Of a stretch of 64,000 nt of DNA, positions 34,597 to 42,393 are shown in pieces. Location of the stretch: the NCBI RefSeq assembly GCF_004794515.1, contig NZ_SSDF01000070.1, positions 62,001-126,000 of the forward strand, given 5' to 3'. The position numbers and the translations under genes were made by a program. How positions within the stretch are numbered: position 1 is the stretch's first letter; each line of letters opens with the position of its first letter. The notes under the pieces were generated by a model. It saw only the letters and a list, made by a program, of their open reading frames with translations. It was not told the origin of the DNA and searched no databases. The DNA comes from Microbacterium sp. A20. GTDB taxonomy: Bacteria > Actinomycetota > Actinomycetes > Actinomycetales > Microbacteriaceae.

Positions 34597-35445
34597 TCAG
34601 CCGGCGAACAGCGCGACGGGCAGCCCCCGCACGCCGGGCCGCACCGCGAACACCGAACCCGCCTCCGTGCCGTGGTCGTCCGGGAGCCCCTGCGCCGACG
34701 TCGTGATGTAGAGCGTGCCGAGGTCGTCGCCGCCGAACGTGCAGGCCGACACCTGCGGCACGGGGAGCTCGATCGTCTGCACGAGGGATCCGCTCGCGTC
34801 GTAGCCGTGCACGGCGCTGCCACCCCAGAGGGCGACCCACACGCTGCCGTCCGCGGCGACCGTCAACCCGTCCGGCGATCCCTGCTCCTCGGGAATCGAG
34901 ACGAACGCCCGCCGCCCGCGCAGCTCGCCCTCGGCCACATCGAACACGTCGATGCGGTGCGTGGCGGTGTCGACGTAGTAGGCGCGGCGGCCGTCGGGCG
35001 AGAACCCGATGCCGTTCGAGATGGTGGCCCGGGGCAACACGGTCGAAGTGCCGAGCTCCGCGTCGACGCGCAGCACGAACCCGGCGTCCGGGGTCGAGTC
35101 GTAGGCCATCGACCCGGCCAGCAGGCGGCCGCGCGGGTCGCAGCATCCGTCGTTCATGCGCACGTGCGGGTCGTCGCCCAGGGTCGCCGCCGCGCGGGTC
35201 TCGCCGTCGACGTCGTCCGCCAGGTAGAGCGTGCGGGCGCCGACGGCCACCAGCCCGCCGTTCGTGCGTGGCCGTGCGAAGGCCAGGTATTCGTCGTCGA
35301 TGTGCTGGCGGGTCACTCCGTCGGAGCGCAGCGTGAGCAGATCGCCGGCCTCGCCGTCGACCCACCGCAGCCCACCCCAGCCGGGCCACCACACGGGACC
35401 TTCGGCGTGATGGGCGACGGGACCGGTGACGTTCTCCGGGGTCAT
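34597..35445 (-). CDS. SMP-30/gluconolactonase family protein
   Basis: This 282-residue six-bladed beta-propeller is a likely lactonase. The metal ligands are visible: glutamate in HHAEGPVWW (E15), asparagine in ISNGIGFSPDG and aspartate in GSPDGLTVAADGSVW. It would open the lactone made by a sugar dehydrogenase of the block. It is transcribed leftward on the operon of the membrane-anchored protein upstream, overlapping it by 4 nt (ATGA), and no TGCTATAGCA site was seen near its start. Confidence 0.88.
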   Translation of the reverse strand: MTPENVTGPVAHHAEGPVWWPGWGGLRWVDGEAGDLLTLRSDGVTRQHIDDEYLAFARPRTNGGLVAVGARTLYLADDVDGETRAAATLGDDPHVRMNDGCCDPRGRLLAGSMAYDSTPDAGFVLRVDAELGTSTVLPRATISNGIGFSPDGRRAYYVDTATHRIDVFDVAEGELRGRRAFVSIPEEQGSPDGLTVAADGSVWVALWGGSAVHGYDASGSLVQTIELPVPQVSACTFGGDDLGTLYITTSAQGLPDDHGTEAGSVFAVRPGVRGLPVALFAG

Positions 35446-36305
35446 GCTTCATCTCTCGGCTGGGTGCGCGGGGGTGCCGGGCGGAGCGGGTCGGCGATCG
35501 GCATCCGCTCGGGTTCCGGTGCGGTTCCGGGCGCGGAGTCGGCTGCGGATGCCGGAGCGGCGGCTGCCCCGGCCGGAAGCTCCCGCGCCACCTGCTTCTC
35601 GAGCACGGTGACCGCATCGTCGGAGAGCAGGATGAGGCCGTCGAGCTCTTCGCGCACCCGCTTGTAGGCCACGTTGCGCTCGGCCTGCGTGGCCGATTCG
35701 TCGACCGCGACCTTGAGCAGCTGCTGGGCGCGCTCGAGGCGCTTGCGCTCCGGCTCGGTGAACGTCGAGTCGCGCAGCCGCCGCGCATCCTTCTCGGCGA
35801 TCTCGAACGCGACCGCGTAGTCGCCCACGGCCTGCAGGTACTCGGTGATCTGCTGCTCCGAGACCTTCGCCTCGGCAGATGCCGGACGCAGCGCATCCGC
35901 GGTCTTCTTGGCCCGCAGGAACGCGGCGGTCAACGGCTGACGGCCATCGCTCATGGCGGGGAAGGCGATGAGCTTCGCGACGTCGAGCTCATAGTCGAGC
36001 CAGCGTGCGGTGATCTCGTCGTGCTCGGCGAACAGTCGCGCGACGAGGTCGTTCGGGGCGACGGATGCCGTGGTGTCGACCACCGAGGGTCCGCGGCGCT
36101 TGGCCTGCTGGGTGAGTGCGCGCGCCTCGATCTCGGCGGTCTTCAGCTGCGCCTTCATGCGCAGAGTCTCCAGGCGGCGCTCGTGGCGGCGCTTGGAGCC
36201 CTGCTCCCACGCCTTCGCGGCACCGCCGGCCATCCCCATGATGGGGAAGATGAGCCACCAGTAGTTGCCCGCGAAGTTCCAGAAGCCCTGGATGAACTCG
36301 TCCAT
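35442..36305 (-). CDS. Membrane-anchored helical protein of unknown function
   Basis: This 287-residue protein has one TM segment near the N terminus (WLIFPIMGMAGGAAKA, about residues 17-32) followed by a charged coiled-coil region (KRRHERRLETLRMKAQ) and a long helical domain, then a proline/alanine-rich C tail. No family is recognised with certainty; similar proteins are common in Microbacteriaceae. It overlaps the SMP-30 gene, but a functional link to sugar catabolism is not apparent. Confidence 0.7.
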   Translation of the reverse strand: MDEFIQGFWNFAGNYWWLIFPIMGMAGGAAKAWEQGSKRRHERRLETLRMKAQLKTAEIEARALTQQAKRRGPSVVDTTASVAPNDLVARLFAEHDEITARWLDYELDVAKLIAFPAMSDGRQPLTAAFLRAKKTADALRPASAEAKVSEQQITEYLQAVGDYAVAFEIAEKDARRLRDSTFTEPERKRLERAQQLLKVAVDESATQAERNVAYKRVREELDGLILLSDDAVTVLEKQVARELPAGAAAAPASAADSAPGTAPEPERMPIADPLRPAPPRTQPRDEA

Positions 36306-36465
36306 GATGCGTTCAGCCTACTTCTCGGGGTACTCGCGCGATGCGTGGTCTTCGTCGGAGACCCGCGCACCCGAGCGCCGACACCATCCGTTCACCCGAC
36401 GTTCCATTCGGAGTACGGCGGTCTCGTAATTGCCCGTCACCTTCGGGAGTTGGAATACCGATGTT

Positions 36466-36479
36466 CTCGGAATTCCGAG
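36466..36479 (+). promoter_or_regulatory. Perfect 14-bp palindrome upstream of phosphonate operon
   Basis: CTCGGAATTCCGAG lies 23 nt before the binding-protein start and is preceded by a related half-site, GGAATACCGA at 36452. It is a likely operator. The TetR gene at the end of the same operon is one candidate binder; a phosphate-starvation regulator is another. Confidence 0.5.
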
Positions 36480-36502
36480 GACTCTCCTCCCGAAAGGTCA
36501 TC

Positions 36503-37405
36503 ATGCGCCGCTTCACCCTGCCCGTCGTCGGCCTCCTGGGCGTGGCCGCCCTCGCCCTCACCGCATGCCAGAGCCCGACCGCCGAGGCGGCCCCGGCCGA
36601 TCCCGACGCCCCCATCACGATCGCCACGCTTCCCGTCGGCGACGATCCCACCGCCGAGAACCCGATCGAGGTGTTCGCCGAGCTGTTCGAAGCCGCGACC
36701 GGCCGCGACGTCGAGGTCACCGACGTGCCCGACTACCTCAGCGTCGTCGAGGCGATCCGCGCCGACCACGTCGACATCGGCATCATGAGCGGCTTCCCCT
36801 CCGCGCTCGCCGTGAACACCGGAGAGGTCGATGCCCTGGTCGCCTTCGAGGGCGACGGCAAGCCGGTCTCGACCTGCGTCGTGCTCGAGGACTCGCCCAT
36901 CCAGACCGTCGAAGACCTCGAGGGCAAGACCGTGGCGTTCGCCGACCAGGCCTCCAGTTCGGGCTACTTCATGCCCGTGTACATGCTGCACGAGGCCGGG
37001 CTCGAGCAGGGCGCCGACTACGAGGCCATCTTCGCGGGTGGACACGAGGGCAGCTTCGCCGCGCTGGAGCAGGGGCAGGTGGATGCCGCGTGCACCGCGG
37101 TCATGCTCACCGAGCTCGGCGCCCCGATGTTCCCGTTCGCGGACGGCGAGTGGCGCGCGGTGGGCGAGAGCCCGGCGATGGACATCCAGGGCGCCGTGCT
37201 CGGTCGTCAGTCGCTGGATGCCGAGACCCGCAAGGTGATCCAGGACGGTATCGCCGAGGTGTTCTCCCCCGAGAACGCCGAGCGTCTGGGCGCATTCGGC
37301 GCGTTCGCCGCCGCCCCGCAGACGGCCGACCCCGAGGGAGCGGACTTCGAGTCCTTCGCCGAGATCGCCGCTGTCGCCGGCGTCGAGCTCAAGGACCTCA
37401 AGTGA
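36503..37405 (+). CDS. phnD: Phosphonate-type ABC binding lipoprotein
   Basis: This 300-residue PhnD-family lipoprotein has lipobox LTAC at residues 19-22 and a mature domain with ITIATLPVGDDP, DHVDIGIMSGFPSALA and VAFADQASSSGYFMP, the anion-binding SS(S)GY motif of phosphate/phosphite/phosphonate receptors. GAAAGG precedes the ATG at 36503. It is the first gene of a five-gene operon. The ligand could be phosphonate, phosphite or a phosphoester; sequence alone does not decide. Confidence 0.88.
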   Translation: MRRFTLPVVGLLGVAALALTACQSPTAEAAPADPDAPITIATLPVGDDPTAENPIEVFAELFEAATGRDVEVTDVPDYLSVVEAIRADHVDIGIMSGFPSALAVNTGEVDALVAFEGDGKPVSTCVVLEDSPIQTVEDLEGKTVAFADQASSSGYFMPVYMLHEAGLEQGADYEAIFAGGHEGSFAALEQGQVDAACTAVMLTELGAPMFPFADGEWRAVGESPAMDIQGAVLGRQSLDAETRKVIQDGIAEVFSPENAERLGAFGAFAAAPQTADPEGADFESFAEIAAVAGVELKDLK

Positions 37406-38313
37406 CCGTGCTGATCCACCGCCGAAACGGAGACGAAGCGGCTCCGGGTGGGCGTGTTGCCGACCGACCCGCCGCACCCGGCACGGATGGTCTGGGTTTC
37501 GGCGCGGAGGCCCCCGCGGTGCGCACCCCCACCGCCGAGCTGCGCCAGGCGCTCCCCCTCGTGACGGTGCGCGGCCTGCAGGTGGCGTACGACGAGAACA
37601 CGGTGCTCGACGGCGTCGACCTCGACCTGTTCCCGGGTGAGATGGTGGCTCTGCTCGGGGCCTCCGGTTCCGGCAAGTCGACCCTGATGCGCAGTCTGAC
37701 CGGGTTCGCGCCGATCTCGGCCGGCACGGTGCGGGTCGCCGGGCACGACGTCACGAACCTCGCCCGCGGTGAGCTGCGCACGCTGCGCTCCGAGGTCGGG
37801 CAGGTGTTCCAGCAGTTCAACCTGATCCCGCGGCTCAGCGTCATGACCAACGTGCTCACGGGCGCACTGCACGGCGCGGGGCCGATCAACCTCGCCGGGG
37901 GCTTCTCGACCGCACACCGCCGTCGGGCGCTCGAACTGCTCGATCGGGTCGGCATCGCGCACAAGGCATCCGCCCCCGCGCGCTCGCTCTCGGGCGGGCA
38001 GCAGCAGCGCGTCGCGATCGCCAGGGCGCTCATGCAGCAGCCGAAGGTGATCTTGGCCGATGAGCCGGTCGCCTCGCTCGACCCGAAGCTCGCGGGCTCG
38101 GTGCTCGAACTGCTGCGCGAGATCGCGACGCAGGACGGCATCCCCGTGCTGGTGAGCCTGCACGTGCTGCCCCTGGCCCTCGCCCACAGCGATCGGATCG
38201 TGGGACTGCGGCACGGCGAGATGCTCGTCTCGGGAGTGACATCGCAACTGGATGCCGCCGCCCTCAGCCCGCTGTACGACGACGAGGAGGACGGCGATGA
38301 CCACGACCACTGA
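37402..38313 (+). CDS. phnC: Phosphonate-type ABC transporter ATPase
   Basis: This 303-residue ATPase has Walker A GASGSGKST, the Q-loop VFQQFNLIPRLSV, the signature LSGGQQQR, Walker B VILADEP and the switch H in SLHVLPLA. A basic, glycine/proline-rich stretch of about 50 residues precedes the ABC domain, which is long for PhnC. The C terminus is a run of acidic and histidine residues (DDEEDGDDHDH), possibly metal-binding. It starts with GTG, overlapping phnD (GTGA). Confidence 0.9.
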   Translation: MTVLIHRRNGDEAAPGGRVADRPAAPGTDGLGFGAEAPAVRTPTAELRQALPLVTVRGLQVAYDENTVLDGVDLDLFPGEMVALLGASGSGKSTLMRSLTGFAPISAGTVRVAGHDVTNLARGELRTLRSEVGQVFQQFNLIPRLSVMTNVLTGALHGAGPINLAGGFSTAHRRRALELLDRVGIAHKASAPARSLSGGQQQRVAIARALMQQPKVILADEPVASLDPKLAGSVLELLREIATQDGIPVLVSLHVLPLALAHSDRIVGLRHGEMLVSGVTSQLDAAALSPLYDDEEDGDDHDH

Positions 38314-39148
38314 ACCGCGGGCCGACCGAACGGACCGCACCGCGCGCCCCACGCTCGATCCGGCCGAGCGCGCCCGGCTCGAGAGCGCGTTCCGGGTGCC
38401 GCGCGCCCGCTTCCTGATCGGCCTGCCGGTGGCGTTCCTGCTGCTGCTCTGGTCGTTCAACGGCGCCGAGTTCAACTTCGTGAAGCTCGGCGAGGGCGCG
38501 GTCAACATGGGCGAGTTCCTCTCGCGCCTGTTCCCGCCCGACTTCTCGAAGATCGGCACCATCCTGGCGCTGCTGCTCGAGACCTTCCAGATGGCGGTCG
38601 TCGGCACCGTGCTCGGCGCGGTGCTGTCGCTCATCGTCGCGTTCGGGGCCACGTCGACCCTCGCGCCGAAGTGGCTGTACTACCCGACGCGCTGGATCAT
38701 GAACATCATCCGCTCGGTGCCCGATCTGGTGTTCGCGCTCATGTTCGTCTCGGCCGTCGGGCTCGGCCCCTTCGCCGGCATCCTGGCCATGACGCTCGGC
38801 TCCATCGGCTCGATCGGCAAGATCTTCGCCGAGGCGATGGAGCAGGTCGACCGCGGGCCCGTCGTCGCCATGGAGGCCGTCGGCGCCTCCAAGCGCCAGG
38901 TCATCCAGTACGGCATCCTGCCGCAGGCCGCGCCCCTGCTCACCTCGTACACGCTGCTGCTGTTCGAGGGGAACGTGCGCGGTGCGACCATCCTCGGCCT
39001 CGTCGGCGCGGGCGGTATCGGCCTCGAGCTGACCACCGCCATGCGCATGTACGACTACGGCCACCTCAGCGCCATCATCATCTGCATCATCGTGCTCGTC
39101 ACGGTGATCGACCAGGGCAGTGCCCTCATCCGAAGGAGAATCACATGA
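38297..39148 (+). CDS. phnE: Phosphonate-type ABC transporter permease
   Basis: This 283-residue permease has five or six TM helices and the PhnE-like FLSRLFPPDFSKIG and RSVPDLVFALMFV blocks, then the EAA-type loop AMEAVGASKRQVIQYGILPQAAP. It overlaps the ATPase gene by 17 nt; I chose the ATG at 38297, and an upstream frame has no similarity. It is followed after a 4-nt overlap by the phosphatase gene. Confidence 0.9.
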   Translation: MTTTTEPRADRTDRTARPTLDPAERARLESAFRVPRARFLIGLPVAFLLLLWSFNGAEFNFVKLGEGAVNMGEFLSRLFPPDFSKIGTILALLLETFQMAVVGTVLGAVLSLIVAFGATSTLAPKWLYYPTRWIMNIIRSVPDLVFALMFVSAVGLGPFAGILAMTLGSIGSIGKIFAEAMEQVDRGPVVAMEAVGASKRQVIQYGILPQAAPLLTSYTLLLFEGNVRGATILGLVGAGGIGLELTTAMRMYDYGHLSAIIICIIVLVTVIDQGSALIRRRIT

Positions 39149-39912
39149 CCATCATCGACACCGACCTCGTCCTCAGCGCACCGGTCAACCTGCGCGACCT
39201 CGGCGGCATCGCGATCGACGGCGGCGTGCTCCGCGAGGGGGTCGCCATCCGCACGGACGACCTCGCCTACGTCACCGAGCAGGTCGCGGACGAGCTCGTC
39301 GCGGGCGGGCTCACGGCCATCATCGACCTGCGCTCGCCGCTCGAGGTCTCGGTCACCGGCCGTGGACCGCTGGGCGAGCATCCGGTCGCGTACCACCACC
39401 TGCCCCTGATCGCGGATGTCGGGGAGTCGATGGACCGCGACAAGCCGGCCCTCACGCACGAGGCCATGGGTCTGATGTACCGGCGCATGGTCGACGGGGC
39501 GGCGCCGCAGCTCGTGATCGCGCTCAACGTGATCGCGTACACCCCCGGCACGGCGGCCTTCCACTGCGCGGCGGGCCGCGACCGCACCGGGGTGCTCGCG
39601 GCCATGCTGCTGCTCGCCCTGGGGGCGCACGACGACGACATCGTCACGGACTACGCTCGCACGGGCGACAACATGGTCGCGATCATGGCGCGCACCGCAC
39701 CCGTGATGGGGGCGATGTGGAAGGCCCTCGGCTTCGACGCCGACGCGCTCGGGAAGACCTCATCGCTGCTCGAAGGCTCGATGGACGTGTCGATGCGCAG
39801 CCTGCTCGACACCCTCCGTGCGCAGCACGGTGACCCGCTGACCCCGCTGCGCGCCGCGGGGCTCTCGGATGCCACGATCGCCCGGCTGCGGGAGCGGGCG
39901 CTGGCCGTATGA
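39145..39912 (+). CDS. Tyrosine-phosphatase-fold (CX5R) phosphatase
   Basis: This 255-residue protein has the cysteine phosphatase loop HCAAGRDRTG (HCx5RT/S), and VNLRDLGG near the N terminus, as in the IphP/Y-phosphatase_3 family. The family acts on tyrosine, phosphoinositides or other phosphoesters. In this operon it may hydrolyse the phosphoester taken up by the PhnDCE transporter, which is an inference. AAGGAG precedes the ATG and it overlaps the permease gene. Confidence 0.87.
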   Translation: MTIIDTDLVLSAPVNLRDLGGIAIDGGVLREGVAIRTDDLAYVTEQVADELVAGGLTAIIDLRSPLEVSVTGRGPLGEHPVAYHHLPLIADVGESMDRDKPALTHEAMGLMYRRMVDGAAPQLVIALNVIAYTPGTAAFHCAAGRDRTGVLAAMLLLALGAHDDDIVTDYARTGDNMVAIMARTAPVMGAMWKALGFDADALGKTSSLLEGSMDVSMRSLLDTLRAQHGDPLTPLRAAGLSDATIARLRERALAV

Positions 39913-40535
39913 CGGTGCCGACCACGGATGCCGGGGCCGCGGTTCGCCGCCGCCCCGGTCGTCCGCGCGACGAAGACCTCGACGCGCAGATCGTCGCGGC
40001 GACGCTCGCGATCATCGACGCCGGCGACGAGGTGACGGTGTCGCGCGTGGTCGCCGGCAGCGGGGTGAGCAGGGCGGCGCTGTATCGGCGCTGGCCGTCG
40101 CTCACACTGCTGATCGCGGCGGCGCTCGACGTCGGTCGCGAGGTGCCGCCCGAGTACCCCGCGGATGCCGACCTGCACGAGATCCTGCTCGCGGGGCTCG
40201 GGCTCGGAGCCGAGGGAGTCGCCCCCTCAGCACCCGGATACTCCGAGGAGCGGTTCCGTCAGCGCATCCGTCTGGTCATGGCCGACCGTGCCCTGCAGCG
40301 GACGTATTGGGAGTCGCACGTGTCGCGGCGCCGGGTGCCGTTGCAGAACGCGCTGCGCGCGGGGATGGCGCGGGGTGAGCTGCGGGCCGACCTCGACGTC
40401 GAGGCCTGCTTCGACGCGATCGCCGGGGTGGCCTACTACCAGCTCGTCGTCCGCGGCGACCGGGTCAGCGACCCCGCCGTGGTCGATCGGATGCGGGCCG
40501 CGATCGAGGTGATCTGGCGCGGGATGGTGGCGTGA
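39909..40535 (+). CDS. TetR family regulator
   Basis: This 208-residue regulator starts after a basic region (RRRPGRPRDEDLDA) with a TetR helix-turn-helix (VSRVVAGSGVSRAALYRRWPS, residues about 47-67) and a helical C-terminal ligand domain. It overlaps the phosphatase gene (ATGA), so it is the last gene of the phosphonate operon and may control it. The cognate operator may be the palindrome at 36466. Confidence 0.85.
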   Translation: MTVPTTDAGAAVRRRPGRPRDEDLDAQIVAATLAIIDAGDEVTVSRVVAGSGVSRAALYRRWPSLTLLIAAALDVGREVPPEYPADADLHEILLAGLGLGAEGVAPSAPGYSEERFRQRIRLVMADRALQRTYWESHVSRRRVPLQNALRAGMARGELRADLDVEACFDAIAGVAYYQLVVRGDRVSDPAVVDRMRAAIEVIWRGMVA

Positions 40536-40543
40536 GAGGCAAG

Positions 40544-40582
40544 TATGTACATAATCTCTCTAAAGGTGATTATGCCTATAAT
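40544..40582 (+). promoter_or_regulatory. Promoter/operator of toxin-antitoxin module 1
   Basis: TATGTACATA (40544-40553) is a perfect palindrome. TATAAT (40577-40582) is a consensus -10, and ATTAT-gcct-ATAAT (40569-40582) is an inverted repeat that overlaps it. No good -35 is seen. The site suits autoregulation by the antitoxin-toxin pair. The AT content is far above the surroundings. Confidence 0.65.
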
Positions 40583-40588
40583 GGAGAC

Positions 40589-40849
40589 ATGACCACGCTC
40601 ACCCGCAGCATCCCCTCCAAGGACCTTCGCGACAGCCTCGCCGATGTGCTCGGTGGAGTCGCTTACGGGTCGGAGCGCGTCGGGGTGACGCGGCATGGCA
40701 AGCTCACCGCTGTCGTGATCAGCGTCGACGATCTCGAGCTGCTGGAGGAACTGGAGGCCGCGCGCGATGCGGCGGAGTTCCGTGCGGCGAAGGCTGCGGA
40801 TGACGGCGAGCGCATCTCGCTCGACGATCTTCGCGCCGAGCTCTCGTGA
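40589..40849 (+). CDS. Type II antitoxin, Phd/YefM family
   Basis: This 86-residue protein matches Phd/YefM antitoxins: TRSIPSKDLRDSLADVL, GSERVGVTRHGKLTAVVISVDDLE then a helical C-terminal tail that would wrap the toxin. I chose the ATG at 40589 with GGAG upstream; the extra 19 residues of the longer frame fall in the promoter. It overlaps the toxin gene. Confidence 0.85.
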   Translation: MTTLTRSIPSKDLRDSLADVLGGVAYGSERVGVTRHGKLTAVVISVDDLELLEELEAARDAAEFRAAKAADDGERISLDDLRAELS

Positions 40850-41112
40850 CGGCGTATCGCGTCGAATTCACTGCGCCAGCTGCGAAGGAGATCCGCAAGC
40901 TCGACCCCCAGGTCAGGCGTCGCATCCTCGCCGGCATCGCCGCGCTGGAGAAGGAGCCGCGTCCGAGCGGAGTCCGCAAGCTGACCGGGTTCGACAATGC
41001 CTGGCGCATCCGGATCGGCGATCACCGCGTGTTGTACGAGGTCGTCGACGATGTCGTGGTGGTGACCGTGTTCCGGGTCGCGCATCGTCGGGACGTGTAC
41101 GGCGAACTGTGA
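40846..41112 (+). CDS. Type II toxin, RelE/ParE family
   Basis: This 88-residue toxin has the RelE fold pattern: YRVEFTAPAAKEIRKLDPQVRRRI, GVRKLTGFDNAWRIRIGDHRVLYEV and VVVTVFRVAHRRDVY. The basic residues in LTGFDNAWRIRIGDHR and the C-terminal HRRDVY are the usual mRNA-cleaving face. It starts with GTG overlapping the antitoxin stop. It is likely a ribosome-dependent mRNA interferase held inactive by the upstream antitoxin. Confidence 0.88.
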   Translation: MTAYRVEFTAPAAKEIRKLDPQVRRRILAGIAALEKEPRPSGVRKLTGFDNAWRIRIGDHRVLYEVVDDVVVVTVFRVAHRRDVYGEL

Positions 41113-41127
41113 TGTGTGCTGCCGGCG

Positions 41128-41565
41128 TCAGCTCTTGGTGAGGTCCTGCGCGAACATCACGAGGATGCCGCTGGGGCCGCGGAGATACGTGAGTTTGTAG
41201 ACGTCCTGGTAGTTCGCGACGCCGCGCAGCGGGTGGTAGCCGTGGCGGGCGGCGATCGCGAGCGACTCGTCGATGTCGTCGACCGAGAAGGCGATGCGGT
41301 GCATGCCGATCTCGTTCGGCAGGGTCGGCTCCGTCTCGATCGCGTCCGGGTGGATGTACTCGAACAGCTCGATCTGGCCGCGTCCGTCGGGGGTCTGCAG
41401 CACGGCGATCTTGGCGTGGTTGCCGTCGAGTCCGACCGCGGTCGACGCCCACTCCCCGCTGACCTCGTCGCGACCGAGCACCGTGAGGCCGATGTCGGTG
41501 AAGAAGGAGATGGTCGCTTCCAGGTCGCGCACGGCGATCCCGACGTTCTCGAGTGTGATGGGCAT
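41128..41565 (-). CDS. VOC (glyoxalase/bleomycin resistance) family protein
   Basis: This 145-residue protein has two VOC repeats, starting LENVGIAVRDLEATISFFTDIG, with IELFEYIHP and MHRIAFSVDDIDESL in the second, and a glutamate/histidine set for a metal. It may be an isomerase, dioxygenase or resistance protein; the substrate is unknown. No Shine-Dalgarno is seen before the ATG at 41565 (CATCCCTCCC upstream), but the family start fits here. Confidence 0.8.
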   Translation of the reverse strand: MPITLENVGIAVRDLEATISFFTDIGLTVLGRDEVSGEWASTAVGLDGNHAKIAVLQTPDGRGQIELFEYIHPDAIETEPTLPNEIGMHRIAFSVDDIDESLAIAARHGYHPLRGVANYQDVYKLTYLRGPSGILVMFAQDLTKS

Positions 41566-41612
41566 GGGAGGGATGCTACTCGCGCGCGCCCGCCGTGTCC
41601 CCGGGCAGTTCC

Positions 41613-41696
41613 CGCACAACTTCGGATCCTGGAACCGGCGCGCCGACGTATGCCCTTCGTGATCGGCGTGTCGCTCGCGATCTCCGAAGTTGTGCG
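41613..41696. repeat. 14-bp inverted repeat with long loop
   Basis: CGCACAACTTCGGA (41613-41626) is perfectly inverted at 41683-41696, 56 nt apart. It lies in the gap after the DksA-like gene stop. Only one direct and one inverted copy are present, so it does not follow the quartet geometry. Confidence 0.7.
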
Positions 41697-41765
41697 TGCG
41701 GGGACGGACGGGCGGGGGAGTCGGGATGGCGCGGAGATGACGGGAGCGGGGACGGGGAGTCGGGG

Positions 41766-42110
41766 TCAGTGCCCGAGCTTCTCGGCGCAGGCCACGCAGT
41801 ACTCGGCGAACGGGCGCGCCTGGAGCCGGCCCGCGGGGATCGGCCGGCCGCAGTTGGCGCAGACGCCGTAGGTGCCGGCATCCACTCGGGCCAGCGCGTC
41901 GTCGACCTGGCGGAGCTCGGATGCCGCGGCCTCGGCGAGCCCGGTCAGCCGTGACCACTCCGACGACAGGGTGACGCCCTCGGGGTCGTGCTCGTCGTCG
42001 TCGTTCGAGCTCTCGCGGTCGTGGGTGAGCTCGTCGAGGGTCGCGGCCGTCGCCTGCACCCGCGCCTCGGCCTGAGCGCGCAGTGCGAGCAGACGTTCCC
42101 GGGCGGTCAT
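41766..42110 (-). CDS. DksA/TraR-type zinc finger protein
   Basis: This 114-residue protein has a long coiled-coil hairpin (ERLLALRAQAEARVQ) and a C-terminal zinc finger of four cysteines (CANCGRP ... YCVACAE). It belongs to the DksA/TraR family that enters the RNA polymerase secondary channel, though actinobacterial members are short and their role is unclear. The acidic pair at the coil tip (SSNDDDEHDPEG) is present. It is likely a transcription-affecting protein. Confidence 0.85.
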   Translation of the reverse strand: MTARERLLALRAQAEARVQATAATLDELTHDRESSNDDDEHDPEGVTLSSEWSRLTGLAEAAASELRQVDDALARVDAGTYGVCANCGRPIPAGRLQARPFAEYCVACAEKLGH

Positions 42111-42183
42111 GCCCTCACTCTAGGCAGGTCCACCGACACCCGGGTCGACGTCGGCGGGTGTCGTTTGGCGCCCGGGCCTCCAG

Positions 42184-42297
42184 GCGGAGAACTCCCCGTC
42201 GGGCGGAGAACTCCCCGTCGGGCGGAGAACTTCCCGCCAAGCGGAGAACTCCCCGTCGGGCGGAGAACTTCCCGCCAGGCGGAGAACTCCCCGTCGG
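42184..42297. repeat. 19-bp tandem repeat, six copies
   Basis: Six units of the form GCGGAGAACTYCCCGYCRR in two alternating subtypes (CCCCGTCGG and TCCCGCCAA/G). A partial unit follows, and CTCCGCCCGACG (42338-42349) is an inverted match to the unit junction. It lies in the 283-nt gap after the MMPL gene end. Confidence 0.85.
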
Positions 42298-42393
42298 GCG
42301 GAGCTTTCAGCCCAGTTCGTCCTCCCGACACGGAGAACTCCGCCCGACGCAGACTGCCCGTCGACCGACACTCCTCGCCGACACCGGGCACTC

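Noticed and set aside
42184..42297. CRISPR array
   Set aside because: The repeats are directly adjacent 19-bp units without spacers, and no cas gene is present.
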